From NCBI RefSeq assembly GCF_001436735.1, contig NZ_AYZE01000008.1, positions 305,240 through 369,239 of the forward strand: a stretch of 64,000 nt of DNA, written 5' to 3'. Below the pieces are notes generated by a model, which worked only from the letters and a program-made list of their open reading frames with translations, had not been told where the DNA came from and searched no databases. The DNA is from Liquorilactobacillus cacaonum DSM 21116 (GTDB lineage Bacteria; Bacillota; Bacilli; Lactobacillales; Lactobacillaceae). Shown here one piece after another: positions 1 through 8,519 of this stretch. Each line of letters opens with the position of its first letter. Positions within the stretch are counted from its first letter, which is position 1. The translations under genes were made by a program, and so were the position numbers.

Positions 1-978
1 AGCTGCCTGTGTTAAGATGTTTTCCTTTGTAAATGTAGTCATCTCAGAAGCCATATCAACATCACGAATTTGTGAGTTTGCATCTGACAAGTTCTCAGAA
101 GTTGTTCCCAAGTTGTTGATTGTATGTGTCAAACGATTTTGTGCGGCACCAAGATCGGCACGTTGTCCAGAAACTTGACCAACTGCTGATGTAAGAGCTG
201 TTATAGCTTCAGATGCCTTACTAATATCAGCTGTCTCTTGTGCTGCGGTTTTATCAGTAGTTAAAGTCTTTGCATTAGCTACTACGTCACTAGAAACATC
301 ACTCCATGTAGAAGATGTAGTTAATGATGAAGTATCAACACCAATTTTTGACAAGTTTGCAAGATCCGTAGTTGTTAATGTTGCTGTTGAACCAGAAGTA
401 ATTGCTGCTACCGCAGAAGCTGCTGTCTGGACTGCACTAACTTCAGTAGAAGAAGCAACTAACGATAATGAGTCAATACTTAGTCCGCTTGCACTCATGT
501 CACTGATTGAAACCGAAAGTGTTTGGCCAGCATTTGCACCAATTTGGAAACTAAATGTGTTATTACCACTCAAAAGGTTTTTGTTATTGAATTCTGTATC
601 CTTGCTGACACGTGTAATTTCACTTTGAAGAGCACCAAATTCTTTTTGGATATCTTGACGATCGCTGTCTGATAAAGTACTGTTAGCACTTTGAACAGAA
701 AGATCACGCATACGTTCAATCATTGCTTGGCTTTCGCTAAGTGCACCTTCAGCTGTTTGAATCAATGAAACACCATCTTGGGCATTACGAGTAGCCTGAG
801 ACATCCCACTGATTTGTGACTTCATGTTTTCTGAGATAGCTAATCCGGCAGCATCGTCACCAGCTTTGTTGATACGTGACCCAGATGAAAGCTTTGCCAA
901 AGAATCACTCTTGGCTGTTGTAGCAGCATTTAAGTTGCGAAGTGTGTCCATCGCAGAGATATTAGTATTTATACGCAT
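1..978 (-). CDS. hag: Flagellin, C-terminus cut by window edge
   Basis: Filament subunit secreted through the flagellar export gate. The 326 visible codons begin MRINTNISAMDTLRNLN and contain the conserved N-terminal D0/D1 helices (SRINKAGDDAAGLAISE, then a QATRNAQDGVSLIQTAEGAL block). A Ser/Thr-rich variable middle follows, and then the C-terminal D1/D0 region (RADLGAAQNRL, DVDMASEMTTFTKENIL). About 25 residues should lie beyond position 1. The ATG at 978 has GAGGAATTAT just upstream. The stretch matching the TLR5-recognised region reads ERMRDLSVQ, so the key Arg is kept. It stands alone, about 12 kb from the rest of the flagellar genes, behind a sigma-28 promoter. fliD and fliS are not in this window. 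Confidence 0.97.
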   Translation of the reverse strand, partial: MRINTNISAMDTLRNLNAATTAKSDSLAKLSSGSRINKAGDDAAGLAISENMKSQISGMSQATRNAQDGVSLIQTAEGALSESQAMIERMRDLSVQSANSTLSDSDRQDIQKEFGALQSEITRVSKDTEFNNKNLLSGNNTFSFQIGANAGQTLSVSISDMSASGLSIDSLSLVASSTEVSAVQTAASAVAAITSGSTATLTTTDLANLSKIGVDTSSLTTSSTWSDVSSDVVANAKTLTTDKTAAQETADISKASEAITALTSAVGQVSGQRADLGAAQNRLTHTINNLGTTSENLSDANSQIRDVDMASEMTTFTKENILTQAA

Positions 979-1035
979 ATATAATTCCTCCATTTTTTAC
1001 GAGTTTATTTTGAGGCTTCCCCCTCATGTTTATAG

Positions 1036-1062
1036 ATATCGGTCGCATGTTGAATTGTTTAA
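1036..1062 (-). promoter_or_regulatory. Sigma-28 promoter of flagellin
   Basis: On the minus strand, TTAAA (1058-1062) is followed after 15 nt by CCGATAT (1036-1042), the FliA/SigD pattern. The predicted leader is about 50 nt and holds a small TGAGG/CCTCA hairpin before the ribosome-binding site. Confidence 0.85.
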
Positions 1063-1180
1063 TACTATTACTAAGAAATATCCATAAAATTTGCTCTTGT
1101 CTGTATCCAATATTATGTAGCACATAATTTATCAATTTTTTGCTAAAATATAACTGATAATATTACTAAGAGGTGTATAC

Positions 1181-1816
1181 ATGAAAATATTTATTGTTGG
1201 AGCCACAGGACGTGTCGCTACTAAACTAATTGAACAATTGGCTTTGGAAGGTCATGAGATTTTGGCGGGTGCAAGATCCCCAGAGAGAGTTTTAAAGAGT
1301 CCGTATGTTACCCCGCTGAAGTTAAACTTACATGATGAGCTTGAAACCTTATCAGGAATTATCAAGGATATAGATGTTATTTACTTTGTTGCTGGCTCAC
1401 GCGGAAAAGATTTATTACAAACCGATGCCTTCGGTGCTGTTAAAGTAATGCAAGTTGCAAAACAAAACCATATTAATCGATTTATTATGCTTAGTTCTGC
1501 TTTTTCTTTAGAACCAGAAAAATGGAAGAGAAAAGGAATGGAGAGTCTGTTAGACTATAACATTGCTAAGTTCTTCGCTGATAATTATCTTGTCCACCAA
1601 AGTAAGCTAGACTACACAATCTTACAAGCCACTGCATTAATTGAGGAAGAAGGCTCTCACAGAATTGATCTTAATGAAAAGAGCGGTCTAAAAAATACAA
1701 TTCAAAATGTGGCTGAAACACTGGCAGCCCTCATCAAAGCTGATAACACTCGTAAAAAGATTATTAAAATGAGCGATGGAGAAACTCCTATTAGTGAAGC
1801 TTTGGCACAAATATAA
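1181..1816 (+). CDS. NAD(P)-binding atypical SDR-like protein
   Basis: A 211-residue Rossmann protein of the atypical short-chain dehydrogenase / NmrA group (YwnB-like). The dinucleotide-binding motif GATGRVA lies at residues 7-13 and is followed by an Arg (GARSPERV) that would select NADP(H). The mid-region has the YFVAGSRGKD and HINRFIMLSSAFS strands seen in this family, but no classical YxxxK pair, so the enzyme may be a redox sensor or a reductase of unknown substrate. The start has AGAGGTG eight bases upstream. It is monocistronic, transcribed away from flagellin and closed by a hairpin at 1855-1903. Confidence 0.85.
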   Translation: MKIFIVGATGRVATKLIEQLALEGHEILAGARSPERVLKSPYVTPLKLNLHDELETLSGIIKDIDVIYFVAGSRGKDLLQTDAFGAVKVMQVAKQNHINRFIMLSSAFSLEPEKWKRKGMESLLDYNIAKFFADNYLVHQSKLDYTILQATALIEEEGSHRIDLNEKSGLKNTIQNVAETLAALIKADNTRKKIIKMSDGETPISEALAQI

Positions 1817-1854
1817 GTTCTAGTTGTTTGATTTCATTTTTATAAAAGATGAAC

Positions 1855-1903
1855 AAAAAGAGACTAATGAAAACTCATGAGCGTTTTTCACTAGTCTCTT
1901 TTT
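1855..1903. terminator. Bidirectional intrinsic terminator
   Basis: AAAAAGAGACTA pairs with TAGTCTCTTTTT, and an inner TGAAAA/TTTTCA arm extends the stem. The T-runs on both strands suit the converging genes at 1816 and 1947. Confidence 0.85.
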
Positions 1904-1946
1904 GAATGGCATAGTCCTTTAAGTTGCCATAAAATCATATATTAAA

Positions 1947-2261
1947 TTAATGAATGTATATCGTAATAACCGTAAATAGGCAAAAAAAGATGCCAGGAAC
2001 ATTGGAAATTATTACAGGCCAATCTTTATATGTTTTATTCCAGCCATAGCCAGTCCAAAGTGAGGCATTTACCATTGCTACAAATAGCTGTAAAAAGCCA
2101 ACTGGATGTCCTGAAAAATTACTAATAATTTGAGGAATATATGAAATATACATCGCAATGCACATAATAGTTGCCAATTTACTTAGTATTTTGAGACGCT
2201 TAATCCTATCAGCTGATACTGCGTCTTTTCCTTCTGGATATTTTGATGTGTCAATTCTCAT
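1947..2261 (-). CDS. SemiSWEET-family sugar transporter
   Basis: A 104-residue membrane protein with three predicted helices, the size of bacterial SemiSWEETs, which work as dimers and move sugars by facilitated diffusion. The first helix carries the PQ-loop signature (MYISYIPQII). The second contains NASLWTGYG and the third NVPGIFF; the Asn and Trp residues match the family's sugar pocket. A charged cytosolic extension of about 25 residues precedes helix one. AAGGAG lies before the ATG. It is downstream of the AraC-type regulator and the rhamnose genes, but its substrate cannot be read from sequence. Confidence 0.9.
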   Translation of the reverse strand: MRIDTSKYPEGKDAVSADRIKRLKILSKLATIMCIAMYISYIPQIISNFSGHPVGFLQLFVAMVNASLWTGYGWNKTYKDWPVIISNVPGIFFCLFTVITIYIH

Positions 2262-2383
2262 ATGCTTTTCTCCTTATTGGTTAAAGTATACATTATAGCT
2301 TAACATTCTTTTTTAGAAACATAAAAAATAGTATGGGAGAAAAAACAACTAAGTAATATTTGTACAATCCTATGTTAGTCAAA

Positions 2384-3367
2384 CTACAGTTCACTTTTTC
2401 GTTGCTCCGATGGCAATTTTTTATAAAATTCAAAATATTTTTTGTAAAAAAAGCTATAGTTTGAAATTCCGACAGCCTGTGCAATTTGATTAATTGGAAG
2501 TGTCGTTGAGGTAATCAGAACATTAGCCTGTGTTAATCTTTTTTTTAGCACTGTTTCTGAAAATGATTTTCCAACTTCTTTTTTAAAAAGATTACTGAAA
2601 TAATTTTTATTGTAATTATATTTTTCAGCTACTTGTCTCAAGTTAATATCAGTATAATTTTTATCAATTTCGTCTAAAACCTCAATCATTATTTTTCTTG
2701 TTTTACTTTGTGGTTCATCTTCTAAAATGCGATAGTTTCTGACTAAATTTGTAATTAAAATTTGTAAATAGGCCTTGATCACAGTATCCGAAAACTCTCT
2801 TTTCAAAAAATATTCTTCAATAATTTCATCCATTATCTTTGAAATCTTGTAGTTTTTTGCCGTTCTAAAAATCAAGAAGTCTTGCTGTTGAGTTGATTTC
2901 ATCGAGCTTTTCAATAAAAAATCATATAAAACACTGCGACTTCGCCTTAGGTCTTTCAATAAATCAATGTTGATATTGCTATTTCTAAATAAAATGTTAA
3001 TCAACAAGTCACTCTCACCAAGTGTCCCAATCGAGTGTGTTGCTCCAACATCTAATAATAGTAAATCTCCTTTATTCAACACAATCTTTTCTCCATCTAC
3101 TGATTGAGTCGATTTTCCCTCAAGCATGTAATTAATTTCTAAAAAGGAATGTGAATGGGTTGGATAAGGTGCAAATCTATTGTGCTTGCTTACATAAATA
3201 TCCTTGTTCTTAAAAAAATAGTTATTTAGAACCTTAAAACTGTTGGTTTGACCTATTCGTTCAATTGTATTTGCTGGTATCTCTTCTAGATAACACTCAT
3301 CTTGTTTTTGTTTAGTTTCAATTGGATTTAAAGTTTTTAACATTGCCATAACTCTTCGATTTAACAT
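2384..3367 (-). CDS. AraC-family regulator, probable rhamnose regulator
   Basis: A 327-residue transcription factor. Residues about 60-130 form a cupin sugar-sensing domain (HNRFAPYPTHSHSFLEINYML, GDLLLLDVGATHSIG). Residues about 225-325 hold the two helix-turn-helix motifs of AraC/XylS proteins (LRQVAEKYNYNKNYFSNLFKKE and INQIAQAVGISNYSFFYKKYF). The start has GGGAGATG upstream. It lies in the same direction as the rhamnose genes, separated by the AEC permease and 208 bp of intergenic DNA with a weak cre-like site. Control of rhamnose use is inferred from position and family; activation is usual for such proteins. Confidence 0.88.
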   Translation of the reverse strand: MLNRRVMAMLKTLNPIETKQKQDECYLEEIPANTIERIGQTNSFKVLNNYFFKNKDIYVSKHNRFAPYPTHSHSFLEINYMLEGKSTQSVDGEKIVLNKGDLLLLDVGATHSIGTLGESDLLINILFRNSNINIDLLKDLRRSRSVLYDFLLKSSMKSTQQQDFLIFRTAKNYKISKIMDEIIEEYFLKREFSDTVIKAYLQILITNLVRNYRILEDEPQSKTRKIMIEVLDEIDKNYTDINLRQVAEKYNYNKNYFSNLFKKEVGKSFSETVLKKRLTQANVLITSTTLPINQIAQAVGISNYSFFYKKYFEFYKKLPSEQRKSEL

Positions 3368-3457
3368 TTTTTCATCTCCCTATAATTACTCAAAAAGTCA
3401 ATAAAAGTACATAATTTTAACAACTCTTTGAACATTACCTTTAAATAGTGGGTACCA

Positions 3458-3471
3458 AGAAAGCGTATTCA
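3458..3471 (-). promoter_or_regulatory. Weak cre-like site before the AraC-type gene
   Basis: The minus strand reads TGAATACGCTTTCT, matching the CcpA cre consensus (TGNAANCGNNNNCA) except at the last base. It lies about 90 bp upstream of the regulator's start. Confidence 0.4.
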
Positions 3472-3575
3472 TTTATAGCTTAACAAATCTTAAAAGAAAG
3501 TCAAAGTCTCATTGCGATACTCCTTATCTTAAATCTTGTCTCATGTTAAAGTTGTTTTATCGCTTATAAGACACT

Positions 3576-4472
3576 CTAAATCATCCAATTTAAAATCATT
3601 GTAATTGTCACAACAGAGAAGATGGTACTGACTAAAGTACAGATAGAAACATATTGTGGTTTTTTGTCAAACTCAATTGCATATAGTGTAGTGTTTGCCG
3701 CACTAGGCATCGCTGCCATTAGTACAAGTACAACCATCATACTATGACTAAGCATCAACACCGTTGCTATAAAGTAAGCTATCAGCGGAGATATTACTAA
3801 TCGAAATAAGCTAGCCCACCCTGCTGTACGCCAATCTACTCTTTTAAGGTGAATATCTGCCAATTGCATTCCTAAAACTAACATGATGATTGGTATTGTT
3901 GCATTCCCTATTAAGTCGACACTCTTCATAAGAAAATTGGGTACTACAATATTACACTTGTTTAATATAATTGCTGGTAATATAACATAGTTCATTGGTT
4001 GCTTAAAAATATTCTTCAAAGCCTCTTTTACACCTGAACTCTTATCAGACGCTACATATATTCCTACTGTTCCCATCAATATATTATGAAAAATCATAAT
4101 TACCATTCCATATTGCAGTTCCTTGCTACCAAATGCAAACATTATTATAGGTATCCCGAAATTCCCACTATTCGGAAAACAAATTGATAACAAAAATGCG
4201 TCTCTTTCATTTGAATCTAAACTCCAAAAGCGACTAAACGCCACTCCCATAATAATTAACAGTATCAATATTATACTTGTCACAATGATAATGGTTACGA
4301 ACTTACTATTGATAGAGTACTTATAAAATGTTTGAAATACCAAAAAAGGAAGAAGCAAATATATTGCCATAGTTGAGAGCGGCTTAATAGAAATTTGCGT
4401 TTTTACTTTGAAAATATATCCACTAACAAAAATTAATATGACCGGCAGCATCACATTCTCAAAAATATTCAT
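3576..4472 (-). CDS. AEC-family (auxin efflux carrier-like) permease
   Basis: A 298-residue integral membrane protein of the AEC/BART family, with about ten hydrophobic helices in two halves. The first half starts MNIFENVMLPVILIFVSGYIF. The mid-protein LLSICFPNSGNFGIPIIMFAFG stretch is the family hallmark, and the second half repeats the fold with NATIPIIMLVLGMQLA. Bacterial relatives carry malate, malonate or similar carboxylates. It sits between rhaD and the AraC-type gene, but a terminator hairpin after rhaD suggests separate or read-through expression. A role with rhamnose products, such as exporting an acid, is a guess. Confidence 0.85.
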   Translation of the reverse strand: MNIFENVMLPVILIFVSGYIFKVKTQISIKPLSTMAIYLLLPFLVFQTFYKYSINSKFVTIIIVTSIILILLIIMGVAFSRFWSLDSNERDAFLLSICFPNSGNFGIPIIMFAFGSKELQYGMVIMIFHNILMGTVGIYVASDKSSGVKEALKNIFKQPMNYVILPAIILNKCNIVVPNFLMKSVDLIGNATIPIIMLVLGMQLADIHLKRVDWRTAGWASLFRLVISPLIAYFIATVLMLSHSMMVVLVLMAAMPSAANTTLYAIEFDKKPQYVSICTLVSTIFSVVTITMILNWMI

Positions 4473-4501
4473 CCTTTCATCCCCACCATGTAATCTACAT
4501 T

Positions 4502-4547
4502 AAAAAAATAAAGCCACTGTAACTTTTCATAGTTACTTGACTTTATT
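4502..4547 (-). terminator. Terminator after rhaD
   Basis: The minus strand folds AAAGTCA and AGTAACT against AGTTAC and GTGGCTTT, followed by ATTTTTTT. It lies 14 bp after the rhaD stop and before the AEC gene, so the rhamnose transcript probably ends here. Confidence 0.75.
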
Positions 4548-4560
4548 CTTATTGTTTTCC

Positions 4561-5376
4561 TTAAAGAAATGCGGGATTTGCAACAACATTAAACGCTGTA
4601 GCTAGTTCCTTCAATTGTTCATCAGAGATAGACTGTCTAATTTCTCCGCCCTGTGCCCCAATTTGTGAATAGATTGTTGCAGCTTTTTCAACTGTTTCAA
4701 TCAAGCCAAATGTCTCATCTAAGTCTGAACCTACTCCAAACAATCCATGATGTGGCCACATTACTACACGAAAATTTTGCATTTTACTTGCCGTTGCCTT
4801 GCCAATAGCTGTTGTGCCCGGTGTCATATATGGAATCAAACCTACACCTTCTGGAAAGACTACCAAAGATTCTGCTTGCATCTTCCACAAAAGTCGTGAG
4901 ATATGTCCTTCATTTAAATCTTGTGTGAATGACAATGCAATCACATTTGTTGGATGACAGTGCATTACAACTCTGTGAGTCTTGTCGAATTTTAATCTTT
5001 CAATATGTGTCATCAAGTGACTTGGAAATTCTGATGTTGGCTTACCGCCATCTTCAAAGCCCCACAATAAATCTGCCTTTTGTCCATCAGGCGTAATCTG
5101 AACCAAACCTAAGTCAAGTGTTGGTTGATTAACTACATTTCTGAAATACCGTCCTGTTCCAGTAACCAAGAAATATTCCTTTGCTAATGGAGATGCATCA
5201 AAGCCAAGCATAAAAGTTTTTTTTACTTCTTTAACATCATCAAAATCAGCTAAATCGGTACTATTGATTCTCAATGAAACATTGCCACCATTGCGTTCAT
5301 CCCAACCATGTGCATAGGACTCATGCGTGATCTCACACATTTTTTTTACAAATTTTGAATTTACAAATTTAGTCAT
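4561..5376 (-). CDS. rhaD: Rhamnulose-1-phosphate aldolase
   Basis: Class II zinc aldolase that splits L-rhamnulose-1-phosphate into dihydroxyacetone phosphate and L-lactaldehyde, the last step of the pathway. The 271-residue length is normal for RhaD. The N-terminal ERNGGNVSLR motif forms the phosphate site. FPSHLMTHIERL is followed by VVMHCHPTNVIALSF, which supplies a zinc-binding HxH pair, and MWPHHGLFGVG supplies another His. It is the last gene before the terminator, 37 bp after rhaA. No iron alcohol dehydrogenase of the FucO type is seen nearby, so lactaldehyde reduction must use another enzyme. Confidence 0.96.
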   Translation of the reverse strand: MTKFVNSKFVKKMCEITHESYAHGWDERNGGNVSLRINSTDLADFDDVKEVKKTFMLGFDASPLAKEYFLVTGTGRYFRNVVNQPTLDLGLVQITPDGQKADLLWGFEDGGKPTSEFPSHLMTHIERLKFDKTHRVVMHCHPTNVIALSFTQDLNEGHISRLLWKMQAESLVVFPEGVGLIPYMTPGTTAIGKATASKMQNFRVVMWPHHGLFGVGSDLDETFGLIETVEKAATIYSQIGAQGGEIRQSISDEQLKELATAFNVVANPAFL

Positions 5377-5413
5377 TATACTTTTCTCCTTAGTTTATGT
5401 CTGTTATTTGAAT

Positions 5414-6679
5414 TTAATTTCTTTTAAATAAAACGTCTTTCTCATACTGATGAATATCTTCCAGCCAGTCAGCTCCAACTGGTGTCTCATTTTCTAAACA
5501 AAATTCATCCCAAACTGCACCAAATGGATACGACTTGAGCTCTTCTGTAACAGCTAAACGTGTTGTAAAATCATAATTCAATTCTGCCTTCTTCAATTGG
5601 TCAATTGGTGCCAACATTGCCTGCAACAAAGCTTTTTGCGTTGCACGTGCTCCAATTACCCAAGCAGCCACGCGATCAATGGTTGCATCAAAGAAATCAA
5701 GTCCAATATTTGTTCGTTCTAATTGGTTGTCTCGTACCAATGAACGTGCAATTCGTATCAATGCATCGTCCATAATCACAACATGATCACTATCCCAACG
5801 AACTGGTCGTGACACATGCAACATCAACCCTTTGCCAAATGGTAAGAACGCTGAAAACTTATCTGAAACATCTTCTGTTGGATGCCAATGACCTGCATCA
5901 ATCGTCCATAACTTATTACGACTAATTGCGTAGTTATTATAGAAAAGATGTGAACCAACTGTATATGACTCAATTCCAGTTCCAAAGAGTTTTCCTTCAA
6001 CTGCCTCAATGGTATTTTTTTCTTCATACTTTTTCGCAAAAATTTCATCGAGCGATGCAATTAAACGATCTCGTGGACCTTGCTTGTCAATTGGATTATC
6101 TTTGAACCCATCTGGAATCCAAAAATTATTAACTGATTGTTGTCCTAACTCTTTACCAAAATAATTTGCAATTTCTCGCGATTTCTTACCAACTTCAATC
6201 CAGTAATCACGAATTTGTTTTTCAGGACTAGCAAGTGTGAAATTATGTTTTACTTTTGGATGAGAAAAGAATGTCGGGTTCATATCAAGACCAACACCTT
6301 CTTTTTTAGCCCAGTCAACCCAGTATTTAAAATCTTCTGGTCCAATTTCGTTGAAGTCCTTCTTTTGGTCAGTTACTGCATATAATGTATGCAACTGGAC
6401 TTTATGTTGACCTGGAATCAAGGTAAGTGCCTTATGCAAATCAGCTGTCAATTCATCTGGTGTATGTGCAATTCCTGGAAAATCTCCACTGACCCCAATT
6501 CCCCCTGTTAATTCTTGATCAGGGTTTAAGAATCCATGAATATCATCGCCTTGCCAGCAGTGCATTGAGAGCTTAACCTTCTTTAATTGTGCAATCACTT
6601 TATCTGTATCAACACCAATTTCTGCATATCTTTCTTTAGCTATTTTGTATGCCTTTTCAATATTTTCTGCTTTAACCAT
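5414..6679 (-). CDS. rhaA: L-rhamnose isomerase
   Basis: Converts L-rhamnose to L-rhamnulose with Mn(II) in the cytosol. The 421-residue protein has the family's usual length and ungapped hallmarks: VKLSMHCWQGDDIHGF near the N-terminus, GLDMNPTFFSHPK in the middle, WIPDGFKD, then ESYTVGSHLFYNNYA and IDAGHWHPTEDVSDK, which hold metal ligands. DDALIRIARSL and GLDFFDATIDRVAAW follow. It is read between rhaM (14 bp upstream) and rhaD (37 bp downstream). Confidence 0.97.
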   Translation of the reverse strand: MVKAENIEKAYKIAKERYAEIGVDTDKVIAQLKKVKLSMHCWQGDDIHGFLNPDQELTGGIGVSGDFPGIAHTPDELTADLHKALTLIPGQHKVQLHTLYAVTDQKKDFNEIGPEDFKYWVDWAKKEGVGLDMNPTFFSHPKVKHNFTLASPEKQIRDYWIEVGKKSREIANYFGKELGQQSVNNFWIPDGFKDNPIDKQGPRDRLIASLDEIFAKKYEEKNTIEAVEGKLFGTGIESYTVGSHLFYNNYAISRNKLWTIDAGHWHPTEDVSDKFSAFLPFGKGLMLHVSRPVRWDSDHVVIMDDALIRIARSLVRDNQLERTNIGLDFFDATIDRVAAWVIGARATQKALLQAMLAPIDQLKKAELNYDFTTRLAVTEELKSYPFGAVWDEFCLENETPVGADWLEDIHQYEKDVLFKRN

Positions 6680-6693
6680 CTAAAATTCCCCCT

Positions 6694-7011
6694 TTAATCT
6701 AAATGAAATACTTCATGTAAGTCTAAAGTTACTGGACTTTTATCTTCATTAGTATCCATGATTGGCTCCATATATGCCCACCATTTTTTACACTCTTCAG
6801 ATTCCGCAATAGCATTATATTTCTCGACATCGTCAACCTCTAGGTAGGCAAATAAATTTCCAGTCTCTTTATCAAGAAATATTGAGTAATTATGTGCCCC
6901 AGCGTCTTTTAAGGCTTCTCGCATTTTTGGGAAAAGATTATTATGTCTTTTCTCATACTCTTCATACTTATCGCGATAAACATGCATTAACTGTCCCATT
7001 CTAACTGTCAA
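6694..7011 (-). CDS. rhaM: L-rhamnose mutarotase, TTG start
   Basis: Interconverts the alpha and beta anomers of L-rhamnose so that the isomerase is fed efficiently. The 105-residue length fits the family. Visible motifs are MHVYRDKYEEYEKRHNNLFP, an active-site His, the SIFLDKETGNLFAYLEVDD strand and the C-terminal WWAYMEPIMDTN region. I chose the TTG at 7011 because AGAGGAGG lies eight bases before it and the resulting N-terminus matches the family. The longer ATG form beginning at 7038 would put this ribosome-binding site inside the gene. The start overlaps the rhaB stop by 11 nt, suggesting coupled translation. Confidence 0.93.
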   Translation of the reverse strand: MTVRMGQLMHVYRDKYEEYEKRHNNLFPKMREALKDAGAHNYSIFLDKETGNLFAYLEVDDVEKYNAIAESEECKKWWAYMEPIMDTNEDKSPVTLDLHEVFHLD

Positions 7012-8485
7012 CCAAATTACCTCCTCTATATTTTTCATTCTTCAAAAACTTTTTGTAATCATCTAGGATATTAGGATACTTTTCTCTCTCAGGAACAAAC
7101 TTGTTTATTTCGAATGATTCACTAATTATTTGACGAGCAAGATAAATATTCAAAATATCACCTTTCGTAATCATTTGAACCACAATGTTCCCAATTGCCG
7201 TTGCTTCACTTGGACCTGCATATACATCAACATCACTAACCGTTGCTGTTAGTTGATTCATTAGATCGACATTTGAACCGCCACCAACAATGTTTAAACT
7301 ATCAATGTGGTAACCCAAAATGTCATCAAGAATAGATAATTCACTTGCATAATATAGTGACAAATTTGAGTAAACAGCCATTGCGAGTTCTCCCGGTGTT
7401 TCAGGAACCTTCTGTTTAGTTTCACGACAATACGCTTGAAGTTCTGCTATCATATTCTCTGGATTCTGAAAACGAGCAGCATTTACATCTATGAATTGTT
7501 GGAATGGTGGTTCTCTTTTTGCCAAATCTGCTAAATCTGCAAAACTGTACTGATTACTCAACTCTTTTTTTATGTTTTGAATGATCCACAATCCCATAAT
7601 GTTTTTCAAAAAGCGATAAGTCCCGTACGCTCCCCATTCATTCGTATAATTTTGTTCAAAAGCTTGTTCTCCATTTTCTGGAGTATTAAGTTCTGCACCA
7701 ATCAGCGACCATGTACCAGAACTTAAATAGGCCCACCGCTGGCCCAGAGCAGGAGTACCAATAACAGCAGAAGCAGTATCATGTGTTGCTACTGTAACTA
7801 CCTCAGTTTGAGGCAAATTATATTTTTTAACCAATTTCTGACTAACATTGCCTAGAATCGTTCCAGCTTCTACTAATTTTGGAAACTGAGATTGCCTTAC
7901 ATTAACACTCTTCAATAAATTATTATCGAACAGGCCCTCACGTAGACTTAGCATCTGTGTTGTTGACGCATTTGTAACTTCAGTAACTGCTTTTCCAGTT
8001 AAAATAAAACCAATATAGTCTGGAATCATCATTATTTTATCTGTTTTGGCTAATAATTCTTTATCCTCTTCAAATAATTGATAAAGTGTATTAAAATCAA
8101 GAAACTGAATTCCAGTTTTTTGATAAATATACTTTTTTGATAACGATGTTGTTAACTTCTCTATACTTTCATGCGTTCTATTATCGCGATAAGAAATCGA
8201 ATCTTGTAATTTATCTCCTTTTTGATCAACCAAAACATAATCAACAGCCCATGTATCAATCCCTAAAACAACTGAATCATATCCAGCTTTTTTGATTTTA
8301 CCTAATCCAATTAGGATTTCTTCTATTAATTTGTCAATATCCCAACGATCATGTCCTTTATTGTGGACAAAACCATTTTTAAACCGATGAATTTCTCTCA
8401 GACTCAATTTTTTTTCAACTAGTTCTGCAAGCATTAGTCGACCGCTTGAAGCCCCTATATCAACAGCAACATAAGTTTTACTCAT
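7001..8485 (-). CDS. rhaB: Rhamnulokinase
   Basis: FGGY-family sugar kinase phosphorylating L-rhamnulose at O1 with ATP. The 494-residue protein opens with the phosphate-binding loop VAVDIGASSGRLMLAE. It has the rhamnulokinase-type VLGIDTWAVDYVLVD segment with a likely catalytic Asp, and TVATHDTASAVIGTPA before the hinge. A C-terminal adenosine site (LNIVGGGSNVDLMNQLTA) follows. It is the second gene of the operon, 34 bp after the transporter, and its stop overlaps rhaM. Confidence 0.96.
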   Translation of the reverse strand: MSKTYVAVDIGASSGRLMLAELVEKKLSLREIHRFKNGFVHNKGHDRWDIDKLIEEILIGLGKIKKAGYDSVVLGIDTWAVDYVLVDQKGDKLQDSISYRDNRTHESIEKLTTSLSKKYIYQKTGIQFLDFNTLYQLFEEDKELLAKTDKIMMIPDYIGFILTGKAVTEVTNASTTQMLSLREGLFDNNLLKSVNVRQSQFPKLVEAGTILGNVSQKLVKKYNLPQTEVVTVATHDTASAVIGTPALGQRWAYLSSGTWSLIGAELNTPENGEQAFEQNYTNEWGAYGTYRFLKNIMGLWIIQNIKKELSNQYSFADLADLAKREPPFQQFIDVNAARFQNPENMIAELQAYCRETKQKVPETPGELAMAVYSNLSLYYASELSILDDILGYHIDSLNIVGGGSNVDLMNQLTATVSDVDVYAGPSEATAIGNIVVQMITKGDILNIYLARQIISESFEINKFVPEREKYPNILDDYKKFLKNEKYRGGNLVDS

Positions 8486-8519
8486 AAGTCACGTCACCTT
8501 CATCCTTAACTTGAAAATT

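Noticed and set aside
2293..2484. Short minus-strand open frame overlapping the end of the AraC-type gene
   Set aside because: Out-of-frame overlap with the HTH-coding region; no ribosome-binding site seen.
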